From Planctomycetota bacterium (GTDB lineage Bacteria > Planctomycetota > Phycisphaerae > Phycisphaerales > UBA1924): 64,000 bases of DNA. Where the stretch lies: positions 62,001 through 126,000 of the forward strand of contig JAFEBP010000004.1 of the NCBI GenBank assembly GCA_018242605.1. The letters run 5' to 3'. Positions 1-8,472 of this stretch are shown here, piece by piece. Each line of letters opens with the position of its first letter. Position 1 is the stretch's first letter. The position numbers were made by a program, and so were the translations under genes. The notes below the pieces were generated by a model. It ran no database searches, was not told the DNA's origin, and saw only the letters and a list, made by a program, of their open reading frames with translations.

Positions 1-240
1 ATGCTGGGCATGAGCCGCACGGCGACGCTCCTGGCCATCATCGCGGGCACGCTGATCGGCAACTCCCTGATGCTCCTGGCGGGCAAGGCTCTCTCGAAAG
101 TGCCGTTCTTCGATCCTCACCACCCGGCCAGCCTCGCGGCTGGTGTCGGCGTGATCATCGCGATCATCGCCGGGCTCAACTGGTACTACCGGACGCTCAA
201 ACGCAAGTACAAGGATGACGCCCGCTTCCCGGCGGGCTGA
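1..240 (+). CDS. Small membrane protein, possibly the C-terminal end of a larger one
   Basis: The 79 residues hold two hydrophobic segments (about residues 8-28 and 43-61) followed by a basic tail rich in Lys and Arg. An ATG lies at the very first base of the window, so the frame could start upstream and this may be the last two helices of a larger transporter. The positive tail after helix two suggests a cytoplasmic C-terminus. I do not recognise a family. It converges on the globin-like gene, whose stop codon lies two bases away. Confidence 0.5.
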   Translation: MLGMSRTATLLAIIAGTLIGNSLMLLAGKALSKVPFFDPHHPASLAAGVGVIIAIIAGLNWYYRTLKRKYKDDARFPAG

Positions 241-241
241 A

Positions 242-670
242 TCAAGCGGCCTTGCGGAGCTCCTCGGTCATCGTTCCGGCGAGCATCGCGCCGATCATGG
301 CGTCGAGGAGTTGCTCCCAATCTTCGGCGAGCGCCTGCGTCCAATCATCGCCCGCCAGCTCGCCCATGACAGTCAGGAGTTCATCGCGGACGATGCGGTA
401 GGTCCCCGGATTGGCGCCCTCCGCCGCGGCCTTGCGCCCCAGGTCCGCGAGCGGCGCTTCTAGGCTGTGAAAGCGGTGGACTGATTTGACCACCTGACCG
501 AGGGTTTCGAAGAACCGCCTGTGCAGGTGCGAGGTATCCTCGGGGAAGAGAGCCCGGACGCCGGGGTGATAATCGCCCAGATTGCGCAGCACGGTGGCGA
601 TGAGGGCGGGGCCGCAGGGGGCAAACCACTTGTAACTTGCACGAAGGCGTTCGATGTTCTTCCTGAGCAT
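242..670 (-). CDS. Globin-like protein lacking the proximal heme histidine
   Basis: The 142 residues follow the single-domain bacterial globin pattern end to end. A first helix is followed by HPGVRALF with the CD1 Phe at residue 42, an E-helix region, then LGRKAAAEGANPGTY and RIVRDELL, then EDW with a last helix. Lined up by eye with Vitreoscilla hemoglobin through the Tyr-x-Ile-Val landmark (Tyr91), the proximal F8 histidine position is Ala81, and E7 appears to be Arg. A normal heme pocket is therefore doubtful. It may be a non-heme globin-fold sensor or a degenerate globin. I chose the ATG at 670 because homology begins there; GGAAG precedes it closely. An in-frame extension to 778 has no globin-like content. 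Confidence 0.7.
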   Translation of the reverse strand: MLRKNIERLRASYKWFAPCGPALIATVLRNLGDYHPGVRALFPEDTSHLHRRFFETLGQVVKSVHRFHSLEAPLADLGRKAAAEGANPGTYRIVRDELLTVMGELAGDDWTQALAEDWEQLLDAMIGAMLAGTMTEELRKAA

Positions 671-840
671 CTTCCGTGGTCTCCAGAACTTGCAGAGTGG
701 ACACTGCATCGGCGATCCGACCGGGGTTCCGTGCAGTGGCGAGCGCGGCGCGGCGGGTCGTGCCGGGCGCGCAGTCACACGCGGCGCAGACCCGCGCGGT
801 ACTCAGACCCAGCGGGCGCGGACGGGGGCAATAAGGAGTC

Positions 841-1518
841 TCACCACGGCAGCGTCGTGCCGTCGAAGTTGAGGAAGCGGCCGTTGTCGGACGCGTCGAA
901 GCGATCCACCAGCCGCAGCAACGCGGCGACGGCGCGGGCGGGAACGAGCGGAGCGTTTGCGCCGCCCATGTCCGTGCGGACCCAGCCGGGGTGGAGCGCG
1001 ACGCAGATGAACCCCCGCGGGCCCAGCTCGTTGGCCATGCTGCGCGTCAGCATATTCAGCGCGGCCTTGCTGGCCCGATAGGCGTACGACGAACCGCCGG
1101 TGTTGGTGGAGATGCTCCCCAACTGGCTGGTGACGTTCACGATCAACTTGCGCTTTCCCTTCGCGAGCAGGTCGAGCGCGGCCTGAGCGACCAGGATCGG
1201 CGCGGTGCTGTTTACCATGAACACCCGCTGCAGTTCCTGGGCCGTGCAGTCCGCCAGCGTCTTGCTGCTGGAACTGACGCCCGCGTTGTTGATCAGCACG
1301 TCGATGGGAGCATCGCCCAGCGCAGCGCCCAGGGCCGCGAGCGCGGCCGGGTCGGTCACATCCAGGCGCACCAGGCGGCTGACGACCTTCGCGGCTTCCG
1401 CGGCGGTCTCGGGTTCGCGGGCGGTGCCCAGCACCGTGTCACCCCGGGCGGCGAGTTGGCGGGCGAGCTCCAGCCCGATGCCGCGGTTCACGCCGGTGAT
1501 GAGGTAGCTCTGTCCCAT
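841..1518 (-). CDS. SDR-family NAD(P)-dependent oxidoreductase
   Basis: A 225-residue classical short-chain dehydrogenase. The cofactor motif TGVNRGIG is at residues 8-15 and NNAG at 77-80. The catalytic triad is Ser131, Tyr147 and Lys151 (YRASK), and HPGWV follows at 176-180. The compact length and overall pattern resemble the C-factor (CsgA)-like SDR subgroup, but the substrate cannot be told. It starts 6 bases after the CoA-transferase subunit A stop on the same strand, so the two are probably cotranscribed. It occupies the place where the CoA-transferase B subunit would normally sit. Confidence 0.88.
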   Translation of the reverse strand: MGQSYLITGVNRGIGLELARQLAARGDTVLGTAREPETAAEAAKVVSRLVRLDVTDPAALAALGAALGDAPIDVLINNAGVSSSSKTLADCTAQELQRVFMVNSTAPILVAQAALDLLAKGKRKLIVNVTSQLGSISTNTGGSSYAYRASKAALNMLTRSMANELGPRGFICVALHPGWVRTDMGGANAPLVPARAVAALLRLVDRFDASDNGRFLNFDGTTLPW

Positions 1519-1524
1519 GGGGAA

Positions 1525-2337
1525 TCACGACGCCTTGACCGCGTCGCTCACGGTGCGCTGCTCGATGCGTTTGACGCTCTGGGTCTTGACGATGCGCTTC
1601 ACGTAGCTGCCCGGGGTGTGGACGTTGTCGGGCGGGATGGCGCCCAGCGGAACAATCTCTTCGACTTCGGCGATCGTGTACGCCGCGGCGCAGGCCATCA
1701 TTGGGTTGAAGTTGCGGGCGGTCTTGTTGTAGACCAGGTTGCCGAACTCGTCGGCCTTGCACGCCTTGACGAGGGCCAGATCGGCGAAAAGGCCCGTCTC
1801 GAGCACGTACTCGCGGGGGGTGGCGCGGTTCTCGATGGCGGTTCCGGCGCGGCCCGCGTAGCCGCGGCCGGGGATGGTGGCCCCGCCCACGCCGTCGGCC
1901 GGGCGGTAGAACTGGCGGGTGTCCTTGCCCTCGGCCACGATGGTGCCCGCGCCGGTGGCGGTAAAGAACGCGGGAATGCCCGCGCCCCCAGCGCGGATCC
2001 GCTCGGCGAGGGTGCCCTGGGGATTGAACTCAACTTCAAGCTCGTTGCTCAGGTATTGCTTTTCGAACGTCGCGTTCTCGCCGACGTAACTGGAGATCAT
2101 CTTCTTGATCTGGCGGGTCTGCAGCAACAGGCCCAGGCCCCAGTCATCCACGCCCGCGTTGTTGCTGACGCAGGTGATGCCCTTGACGCCGCTGTCACGC
2201 AGGGCGATGATCAACTGCTCGGGGATGCCGCACAGGCCGAAGCCGCCGACCATCACGGTCATGCCGTCCTTGAGGATGCCCTTGTCGCGAAGGTCGGCGA
2301 AGCACGCGGCGGGGCTGGCGAAAATCTTGTTGGCCAT
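1525..2337 (-). CDS. scoA: 3-oxoacid CoA-transferase, subunit A
   Basis: This 270-residue protein matches the A subunit of succinyl-CoA:3-ketoacid-type CoA-transferases, which move CoA between acyl-CoA and a 3-oxoacid. Visible landmarks are VGGFGLCGIPE near residue 30, SNNAG near 58, a Gly-rich ATGAGT region near 127, NKTARNFNP near 204 and AEVEEIV near 223. A loop of about 30 residues (roughly 143-175) follows the Gly-rich region; the mitochondrial SCOT enzyme is also long here. Active enzymes need the B subunit with its catalytic Glu, and no B gene is adjacent. The ATG at 2337 is the only start that fits the family N-terminus. Confidence 0.88.
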   Translation of the reverse strand: MANKIFASPAACFADLRDKGILKDGMTVMVGGFGLCGIPEQLIIALRDSGVKGITCVSNNAGVDDWGLGLLLQTRQIKKMISSYVGENATFEKQYLSNELEVEFNPQGTLAERIRAGGAGIPAFFTATGAGTIVAEGKDTRQFYRPADGVGGATIPGRGYAGRAGTAIENRATPREYVLETGLFADLALVKACKADEFGNLVYNKTARNFNPMMACAAAYTIAEVEEIVPLGAIPPDNVHTPGSYVKRIVKTQSVKRIEQRTVSDAVKAS

Positions 2338-2411
2338 GGCGGCCTGAGTGTACGCGCGACCCGCCCGACCGAGGCCGGGGGGCCTGTTGGATGGGGTGGT
2401 CGGGCATCGCC

Positions 2412-3377
2412 TCAACGGCGGCCGCGGATGCGGTCGATGGCGACGGCGGCGATGATGATGTGCCCAACGACCATCTCTTGGACGTAGTTGGGCCATCCCA
2501 GGGCGGTGCAGCGGTTGTCGAGCAAGGCCATGAGCAGCGCGCCACACACGGTGCCGAGGATGGATCCCCGCCCGCCGGAAAGAGCGGCCCCCCCCACCAC
2601 CGCCGCCGCGACAGCGCGGAGCTCCAGGCCGATGGCGATGGTGGGATCGGCGCTGCCGCTCAGGCGCGCGAGTTGCACGATGGACGCGACGCCGACCAGC
2701 CCGCCGCAGATGGCGTACACGGCGGTCTTCACCGCGGCGATCGGAACGGCGCAGCGGCGGGCGGCTTCTTCGTTGTCGCCGATGGCCAGAGCCTGGCGTC
2801 CGAAGGCGGTGAAGCGCATCAGGGCGGCGATGGCCAGCGCGATCACAAGCGTGAGCCAGACGACCGGCGGAAGCAGCAGCCACGAGGGGCTGGGGGTCGG
2901 CTGGACCCATCCGCTCAGCCACGCGCGGCCTGTGTACACGGGGTTGTTGCCACCGGCGTACTTCGCGAAGCCGCGGAAGAAGCCGAGCGTGCCGAGGGTG
3001 GCGATGAACGGGGGAAGTCGCAGCACCGCGATGAGCAGGCCGTTGTACAGACCGCACGCAACGCCCGCGCAGATCGCGGCGAGAACGGCGAGCCACAGGC
3101 GGGAATCGGGCACGACTTCCTGCGGTGTTCGCGGCATCAGGACCAATCCGGCGGCGACGCCGCAGAGCGCCACGGATGAACCGACGGACAGATCGATGCC
3201 GCCCGAGGCGATCACCAGAGTCATGGCGACGGCGACGATGCACACGATCGAGGCCTGCAGCAGGATGGTGCGAAAGTCCAGCGCGGTGAGCGGCTTGTCC
3301 GGGCGGAGCGCCCAGAAGAGCAGCCACGCCGCGAGGAGCGTGATGACCGGGAGGAGTTTCTTGGCGATCTGAGGCAT
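2412..3377 (-). CDS. Sugar-type ABC transporter permease (RbsC-like)
   Basis: A 321-residue polytopic membrane protein. It carries the RbsC/BPD_transp_2 hallmark GGIDLSVG at residues 59-66 and about eight to ten hydrophobic segments. The family forms the membrane channel of importers for ribose-like sugars, autoinducer-2 or similar ligands. The gene begins 19 bases after the matching binding-protein gene on the same strand. The ATPase (RbsA type) that would energise transport is not next to it in either direction, so it must come from elsewhere or be shared. The substrate is unknown. Confidence 0.88.
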   Translation of the reverse strand: MPQIAKKLLPVITLLAAWLLFWALRPDKPLTALDFRTILLQASIVCIVAVAMTLVIASGGIDLSVGSSVALCGVAAGLVLMPRTPQEVVPDSRLWLAVLAAICAGVACGLYNGLLIAVLRLPPFIATLGTLGFFRGFAKYAGGNNPVYTGRAWLSGWVQPTPSPSWLLLPPVVWLTLVIALAIAALMRFTAFGRQALAIGDNEEAARRCAVPIAAVKTAVYAICGGLVGVASIVQLARLSGSADPTIAIGLELRAVAAAVVGGAALSGGRGSILGTVCGALLMALLDNRCTALGWPNYVQEMVVGHIIIAAVAIDRIRGRR

Positions 3378-3396
3378 CGAAGCGAGGCGAGTGGGT

Positions 3397-4428
3397 TCAG
3401 GAACCGCCCAGCAACGCGGCGAGGTCAGGCGAGAGCAGGTCCTTGTTCTCGGGAAGGTCCATCTTGTCCTTGGGCACGACCACCACCCCGGTGTCGATGT
3501 GCTGTTCGACGGGCTTGCCCCGCAGATGATCCGCCGCGACCTTCACTGCGAGGTAGCCCATGCGGATGGGGTTCTGCAGGGTGAGCGCGGCAATGTCGCC
3601 GGACCGCAGACCGTCCACCAGTTCGCGGCTGCTGTCGAAACCGACGAAAACGACCTTGCCGTTCATGGAGCGCGAACGCAGGGCGAGCATCATGCCGAAC
3701 GTGGTGGATTCGTTGGGGCAGAACACTCCGGCGATGTCGGTGTTGTTGGAGAGGAGATTCTCGGCGGCCTCCTGCGCGGTGGCGCGCGTCGCGCCGCCGT
3801 ATCGCTTGGGATCAACAAGGGTGATGCCCTTGAACGCCGCAAGACCGGCGATGAAGCCCTTCTCGCGGAGAGCCGTGCTGGCGGAGCCTTCCATGTACCG
3901 CAGCAGAAGAACCTTGCCGGAGCCCTTGAGCAGTTCGCCCATTTTGGCGGCGGCGAGCTTGCCGCCCTGCTCGTTGTCGGTGGCGACGTAGGAGATGTAA
4001 TCCTTGCCGACCTGCCCTTCCAATCCCGAGTCCATGATCACGACGGGGATCTTGGCTTCCGTCGCCTGCCGCACGGGGCCGACGAGGGCCTGGCTGTCGA
4101 GCGGCGCGAGCACAATCGCGTCGGCGGCTGTGGCGATAAGGTTCTGGACGAGGGCGACCTGCTGTTCGCGGTCGTCTTCCTTCTCCGGGCCGCGGAAGGT
4201 GATCTCGATGCCGCCGAGTTCCTTCTGGGCCTTGATGGCGCCGGCGTGGATGCTCTTCCAGTACTCGTGGGTGGTGCCTTTGGGCACGACGGCGATGCGG
4301 AGTTTCTTCGCGGCGGCCTTGGGAGCGCCGGGGGCGGGGGCGTCGGGCTTCTTGTCGCAGGAGGCGAGCAGGGGCGACATCGCCGCCGCGAGAAAACAGA
4401 TTGAAACGAATCGCCGCGAAAGCACCAT
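3397..4428 (-). CDS. Sugar-type ABC transporter substrate-binding lipoprotein
   Basis: A 343-residue RbsB-like periplasmic binding protein (Peripla_BP_4 type). The N-terminus is a lipoprotein signal peptide with lipobox LLASC, Cys24 being the expected lipidated residue, followed by a Pro/Ala linker. The core shows the family's strand starts such as LRIAVVPKGTTHEYW and DAIVLAPLDSQAL, and VGFDSS near the C-terminal lobe. It is the first gene of the minus-strand run with the permease. It probably delivers a sugar or sugar-like ligand; nothing in the sequence fixes which one. Confidence 0.88.
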   Translation of the reverse strand: MVLSRRFVSICFLAAAMSPLLASCDKKPDAPAPGAPKAAAKKLRIAVVPKGTTHEYWKSIHAGAIKAQKELGGIEITFRGPEKEDDREQQVALVQNLIATAADAIVLAPLDSQALVGPVRQATEAKIPVVIMDSGLEGQVGKDYISYVATDNEQGGKLAAAKMGELLKGSGKVLLLRYMEGSASTALREKGFIAGLAAFKGITLVDPKRYGGATRATAQEAAENLLSNNTDIAGVFCPNESTTFGMMLALRSRSMNGKVVFVGFDSSRELVDGLRSGDIAALTLQNPIRMGYLAVKVAADHLRGKPVEQHIDTGVVVVPKDKMDLPENKDLLSPDLAALLGGS

Positions 4429-4470
4429 GGGTGTGAACTCCGTGAAGTCGGCAGCGTAGGACGGGGCTTC

Positions 4471-5568
4471 TTAGCCCGTGGGGCCTTCGGTCACGATCGT
4501 GACATGCCCGACCTTGCGGCCGGGACGGGGTTCTTTGCCGTACCAATGCAGTTTAGCGCGGGGATCGGCGAGGCGGACCGCGGCGTTCAAGGGATCGCCG
4601 ACGATGTTGTGCATCACGCTCGTGCCGCGGCTGGAAGTGTCGCCGAGCGGGAGGCCGCACACGGCCCGGATGTGATTCTCGAACTGGCTGGTCACCGCGC
4701 CCTCGATGGTCCAGTGGCCGCTGTTGTGAACGCGCGGGGCCATTTCGTTCGCCAGCAGCGTCCCGTCGGCGGCGAAGAACTCCACGGCGAGCACGCCCAC
4801 GTAGTTCAGCCGCTCCATGATCGCAGCGACGTGGACGCGGGCGGCGTCTCCCAAGGCTTGGGGCAGCCCAGGGGCCGGAACGGTTGAAGTTCGGAGGATG
4901 CCCCCTTGGTGCACGTTTCGGATGGGGGCGTACGTTCGGATCTCGCCCTTGACGCCGCGGACGCCGATCACGGAGAACTCAAAGGAGAAGTCGACGAAGG
5001 CCTCGAAGATGGCGGGAGCGCCGCCCAGAGCACGCCATGCGTGATCGGCCTCTGCGATACTGCGCAGCACGTGCTGGCCTTTGCCGTCGTAGCCCATGCG
5101 GCGGGTCTTGGCGACGCAGGGAGCTCCGACTTCGGCGGCGGCCCGGCCGTACTCCTCGAGCGTCGCGGCGAGTCTGTACCTAGGCACGCCGATGCCCAGT
5201 TCCTGAAACAGCGCCTTCTCGCGGGCGCGGTCCTGACCGACCGACAGGGCCAAGGCGGAAGGGCTGACCGTGACGGTGCGGGCCACCTGCTCAACGGCGG
5301 CGACCGGGACGTTCTCGAACTCGAAGGTCGCGGCGTCCAAGCCGTGCGCGAATCGGTCCAAAGCCGTGGGATCGTCAAACTCGCCGACGATCAGCTCGCC
5401 AACGTCGCCCGCGGGGGCGTCGGGGGCGGGGTCCAGGAAGCGGCATTGGATGCCCAGCGGGTGCGCGGCGAGCGCCAGCATGCGGCCGAGCTGGCCGCCG
5501 CCGAGAATGCCGACACGCTTGAAGGGGATGGTGGCCACGCGTGGGTTGAATCGGAGCGGATCGCTCAC
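4471..5568 (-). CDS. purK: N5-carboxyaminoimidazole ribonucleotide synthase
   Basis: PurK uses ATP and bicarbonate to carboxylate aminoimidazole ribonucleotide in purine synthesis. The N-terminal nucleotide-binding motif GILGGGQLGRM is at about residues 20-30. The ATP-grasp core follows (for example AKTRRMGYDGKGQ, ANEMAPRVHNSGHWTIEGA), and the length of 365 residues is normal. I chose the GTG at 5568 because it overlaps the speA stop as GTGA, implying translational coupling. A GTG at 5538, closer to the motif, is also possible. The longer upstream frame lies inside speA. Confidence 0.92.
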   Translation of the reverse strand: MSDPLRFNPRVATIPFKRVGILGGGQLGRMLALAAHPLGIQCRFLDPAPDAPAGDVGELIVGEFDDPTALDRFAHGLDAATFEFENVPVAAVEQVARTVTVSPSALALSVGQDRAREKALFQELGIGVPRYRLAATLEEYGRAAAEVGAPCVAKTRRMGYDGKGQHVLRSIAEADHAWRALGGAPAIFEAFVDFSFEFSVIGVRGVKGEIRTYAPIRNVHQGGILRTSTVPAPGLPQALGDAARVHVAAIMERLNYVGVLAVEFFAADGTLLANEMAPRVHNSGHWTIEGAVTSQFENHIRAVCGLPLGDTSSRGTSVMHNIVGDPLNAAVRLADPRAKLHWYGKEPRPGRKVGHVTIVTEGPTG

Positions 5569-7580
5569 TCTTCGAGATAGGTGTAGCCTTCGAGGCCGTC
5601 GTCGTAGTACTTGAGAAGGCTCTTGCCCTCGGAAAGCGTCAGGCGGCCCTGTCGGCACGCGGCCTCAATATCCAGCCGCATGGCGCGCTTGAGGTCCTCG
5701 GGGTCGTACTGCACGTACGAGAGGACTTCCTCGACCGTGTCGCCTTCGATGACTTCTTCAATCTCCCACTCGCCGTTCTCGTCCAGGGCGATGTGCACGG
5801 CGTGGGTGTCCCCCAGGAGGTTGTGGAGATCGCCCAGAATTTCCTGGTATGCACCCAGGAGGAAGACGCCCAGGTAGTAAGGCTCGACTCCGGCGACACC
5901 GTCGGGCTCGGCGGCCGGGGTGGAGCGGACCTCGTGGAGTTCGAGCGTCTTCTTCTCGATGCGCTTGTCTACGAAGTGGTCGATCTTGCCGTCGGAATCG
6001 CACGTGATGTCGGCCAGGATGCCTTGGCGGGTGGGCTGCTCGTTGAGCCGGTGGATCGGCACGATCGGGAACAACTGGTCGATGGCCCAGGAATCGGGCA
6101 TGGACTGGAAGAGGGAGAAGTTGCAGAAATACTGATCGGAGAGGAGTTCGGGGAGAGCCTCGAACTCGTCGGGGATCTCGCCCTTCTTGGCGAACTTCTC
6201 CAGGATCTTGTGACCGATGGCCCAGAAGAGCTGTTCCGCCGCGGCCCGCATCGGCAGACTCATGTAACCGAGGCTGAAGAGGCTCATCGCCTCGTCGCGT
6301 GCCTGCGTGGCGTCGTGGTAGGTTTCGCCGATGTTGCGATCGGTCATGTTGCGGTAACAATCGAGCAGGTCGCGGATCGGCTGGGGTACCTCGCCGCCCT
6401 TGCCCTCTTCGCGCGCCATGGCGGACTCGATCGCGGCGAGGTCGGGGTTGGACTCGAACCGGCTGGTGCCCAGCACGTCGATGACCAGGACGCTGGAGTA
6501 CGCAACCATGGCGCGGCCGGACTCGCTCAAGATCATCGGGTGGGGCACGCCCGCGTCCTCGCAGACGCTCTTGATGCGGTACACGACGTCGGCCGCGTAC
6601 TCGGCGACGGTGTAGTTGATGCTGCTGGACCACGCCGACTGGCTGCCGTCGTAATCGACGCCCATGCCCCCGCCGATGTCGAGCATCGTGAGGCCCGCAC
6701 CCATCTTGTGCAGTTCGCAGTAGACGTGCGTGAGCTCGTTGATCGCGTTCTTGAGCACGCGGATGTCGTAGAGCTGGCTGCCCACGTGGCAATGGAGCAG
6801 GTTCAGGCAGTCCAGCATGCCGTGCTGGCGGAGGTACTCCACCGCGCGGAGCACCTCGCTCACGAACAGACCGAACTTGGAGCGTGCGCCGGCGGAGCCT
6901 TCCCAACGGCCCGCGCCGCGGGCCGAGAGCTTCACGCGCAGGCCGATCTTGGGGCGGACGTTGTACCGCTTGGCGTGACGAACGAGCAGCTCCAACTCGC
7001 TGAACTTCTCGACCACCGGGATGATGTTGCGGCCGAGCTTGGTGGCCAGGACCACCGTCTCGATGAACTCCGAGTCCTTGAAGCCGTTGCAGATGATCGG
7101 CATCCCGTTGACGCCCGGCCCGCCCGCCACCGCGGAGAGGCCCAGCACCGCGAGCAGTTCGGGCTTGCTGCCTGCCTCGAGACCGAAGTTGAGTTCAACA
7201 GCCAGAGAGGCGATCTGCTCGCAGACGTGGCGCTGCTGGTTCACCTTGATCGGGTAAACGCAGGAGTAGGAGCCCTTGTAGCCCTGCTCGGTGATGGCGT
7301 CGTCAAAGGACTTGCGGATCTCGCGGAGGCGGTGGGTCAGGATGTCGTTGAAGCGCAGCAGGACGGGCGTGTGGATGCCCCGCTCCTTGAGCCCCCCCAC
7401 CACTTCGTGGAGATCGATCTGCTTGCCGGCTTCCTTGGTGGGCAGCACGGTGGCGTGGCCCAGGGCGTTGACGCCGACGTAGCCCTTGCCCCAGTCGGTG
7501 ATGCCGTAGAGCTGCGCAGAGTCCGCGGCGGTCCATTGACCGTGAAGGAACGTGGATCGCGAGGAGGAGATGGTGGCCAT
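5565..7580 (-). CDS. speA: Biosynthetic arginine decarboxylase
   Basis: A 671-residue PLP enzyme that turns arginine into agmatine, the first step of one polyamine route. The PLP lysine is Lys112 in YPIKVNQQRH. Further family landmarks are GLEAGSKPELL, CHVGSQLYDI and LDIGGGMGVDYDGS. Length agrees with the E. coli enzyme (about 658). The ATG at 7580 begins MATISSSRST just before conserved sequence; frame upstream of it is not conserved-looking. The stop overlaps the start of purK, so the two are an operon although the pathways are unrelated. Confidence 0.95.
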   Translation of the reverse strand: MATISSSRSTFLHGQWTAADSAQLYGITDWGKGYVGVNALGHATVLPTKEAGKQIDLHEVVGGLKERGIHTPVLLRFNDILTHRLREIRKSFDDAITEQGYKGSYSCVYPIKVNQQRHVCEQIASLAVELNFGLEAGSKPELLAVLGLSAVAGGPGVNGMPIICNGFKDSEFIETVVLATKLGRNIIPVVEKFSELELLVRHAKRYNVRPKIGLRVKLSARGAGRWEGSAGARSKFGLFVSEVLRAVEYLRQHGMLDCLNLLHCHVGSQLYDIRVLKNAINELTHVYCELHKMGAGLTMLDIGGGMGVDYDGSQSAWSSSINYTVAEYAADVVYRIKSVCEDAGVPHPMILSESGRAMVAYSSVLVIDVLGTSRFESNPDLAAIESAMAREEGKGGEVPQPIRDLLDCYRNMTDRNIGETYHDATQARDEAMSLFSLGYMSLPMRAAAEQLFWAIGHKILEKFAKKGEIPDEFEALPELLSDQYFCNFSLFQSMPDSWAIDQLFPIVPIHRLNEQPTRQGILADITCDSDGKIDHFVDKRIEKKTLELHEVRSTPAAEPDGVAGVEPYYLGVFLLGAYQEILGDLHNLLGDTHAVHIALDENGEWEIEEVIEGDTVEEVLSYVQYDPEDLKRAMRLDIEAACRQGRLTLSEGKSLLKYYDDGLEGYTYLEE

Positions 7581-7916
7581 TGCGGCGTTTCGGTTCCGTT
7601 GCGGTGCGAGTGCGGCCGTGTGGGCGGGCCGCGGCGGACGAACGTTCAACGCCCCAATCGCTCGGCGCGGAAGCACCGGGCCGCGGCTCTGCGTCGGGAG
7701 CCGCGCGTGGCATTGCTCGCCTGGGGACGCCGCTCGCTTCGCTGCGGGGCTCCTTTGAACGATCCGTCGGCCGGCGCTTCACCACAAGGCGCCGCTCGGG
7801 CCACCACCAACACCATAAATGATTACACCCTCGCGCCCCGGGACAAGTCGCGACGAGCGGAAGTTTGCGGTGCGCCCAGACCCGGTCGCGACGCCCGAGA
7901 CGATGCCGCGGGCGGT
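7581..7916. other. Intergenic region upstream of speA
   Basis: About 336 bases with no convincing gene. It must carry the speA promoter on the minus strand. An AT-richer patch around 7810-7825 is the likeliest -10 region, but I could not find a clear -35 partner. No hairpin with a T-tract was seen. Confidence 0.4.
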
Positions 7917-8273
7917 TTAAGGGGCCGCGCCACCGACGCCACCCGTTCCAATCGCGCCGCCGACTGTTCCTTGGGGGTCACGCGCAGAAACGAGGGACAC
8001 CCCGGCGCCCAGCGGATTTGGGTTGCCCAACGCGGAGACGACCATCTTGCCGATCTGCTCCGTGCGGGCCTCGTCCGTGGGTGTAATGCCCATCATCGCC
8101 TGGCAAACGAAGCCGATGATGATCGGCGGAGCGTTGCTGTTGGTATCGAAGATGATTCCCGGAGTGGGTTTGAGCCACTCCCGCAGACGAGGCAGTTCCG
8201 GCAGCGGTCTGGCGAGACACGCTTCGGCGTGCTTGTTGATCTTGGTGAAGAGTGCGTCGCGATTGCCGGCCAT
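7917..8273 (-). CDS. Conserved-looking hypothetical protein, 118 aa
   Basis: A small protein with a charged N-terminal half (helical, Leu/Arg/Pro) and a Gly-rich C-terminal tail ending in repeated GG steps. No signal peptide or clear membrane helix is seen, although residues 45-60 are hydrophobic. I do not recognise a family. The ATG at 8273 has a good AAGGAA ribosome-binding site nine bases upstream, which supports it as a real gene. It stands alone between speA and the secreted dockerin-like genes. Confidence 0.6.
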   Translation of the reverse strand: MAGNRDALFTKINKHAEACLARPLPELPRLREWLKPTPGIIFDTNSNAPPIIIGFVCQAMMGITPTDEARTEQIGKMVVSALGNPNPLGAGVSLVSARDPQGTVGGAIGTGGVGGAAP

Positions 8274-8407
8274 CGAGCGTTCCTTACAAGAATGGAAGCC
8301 CCTGCTTCGGGAAACGGCGAAATTCGTGCGGGGATGCTATTACCCGCCGCGGGGCGGCTCAACTCGGGGTCTGTTCTGTGCGGCGCGGGGATGCAGGACC
8401 GGCAGGA

Positions 8408-8443
8408 ACAAAAGCCCCCGCCGGGAGTGAACCCGGCGGGGGC
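8408..8443 (-). terminator. Rho-independent terminator after the first dockerin-like gene
   Basis: A 12-bp stem (8414-8425 pairing with 8432-8443) with a 6-base loop, followed on the minus strand by a short T-run. It lies about 30 bases past the stop at 8473. Sequence and spacing are nearly identical to the terminator at 10826-10859. Confidence 0.85.
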
Positions 8444-8472
8444 GGAGTGTGCTTCAGTGTGTAGATCCGGGA

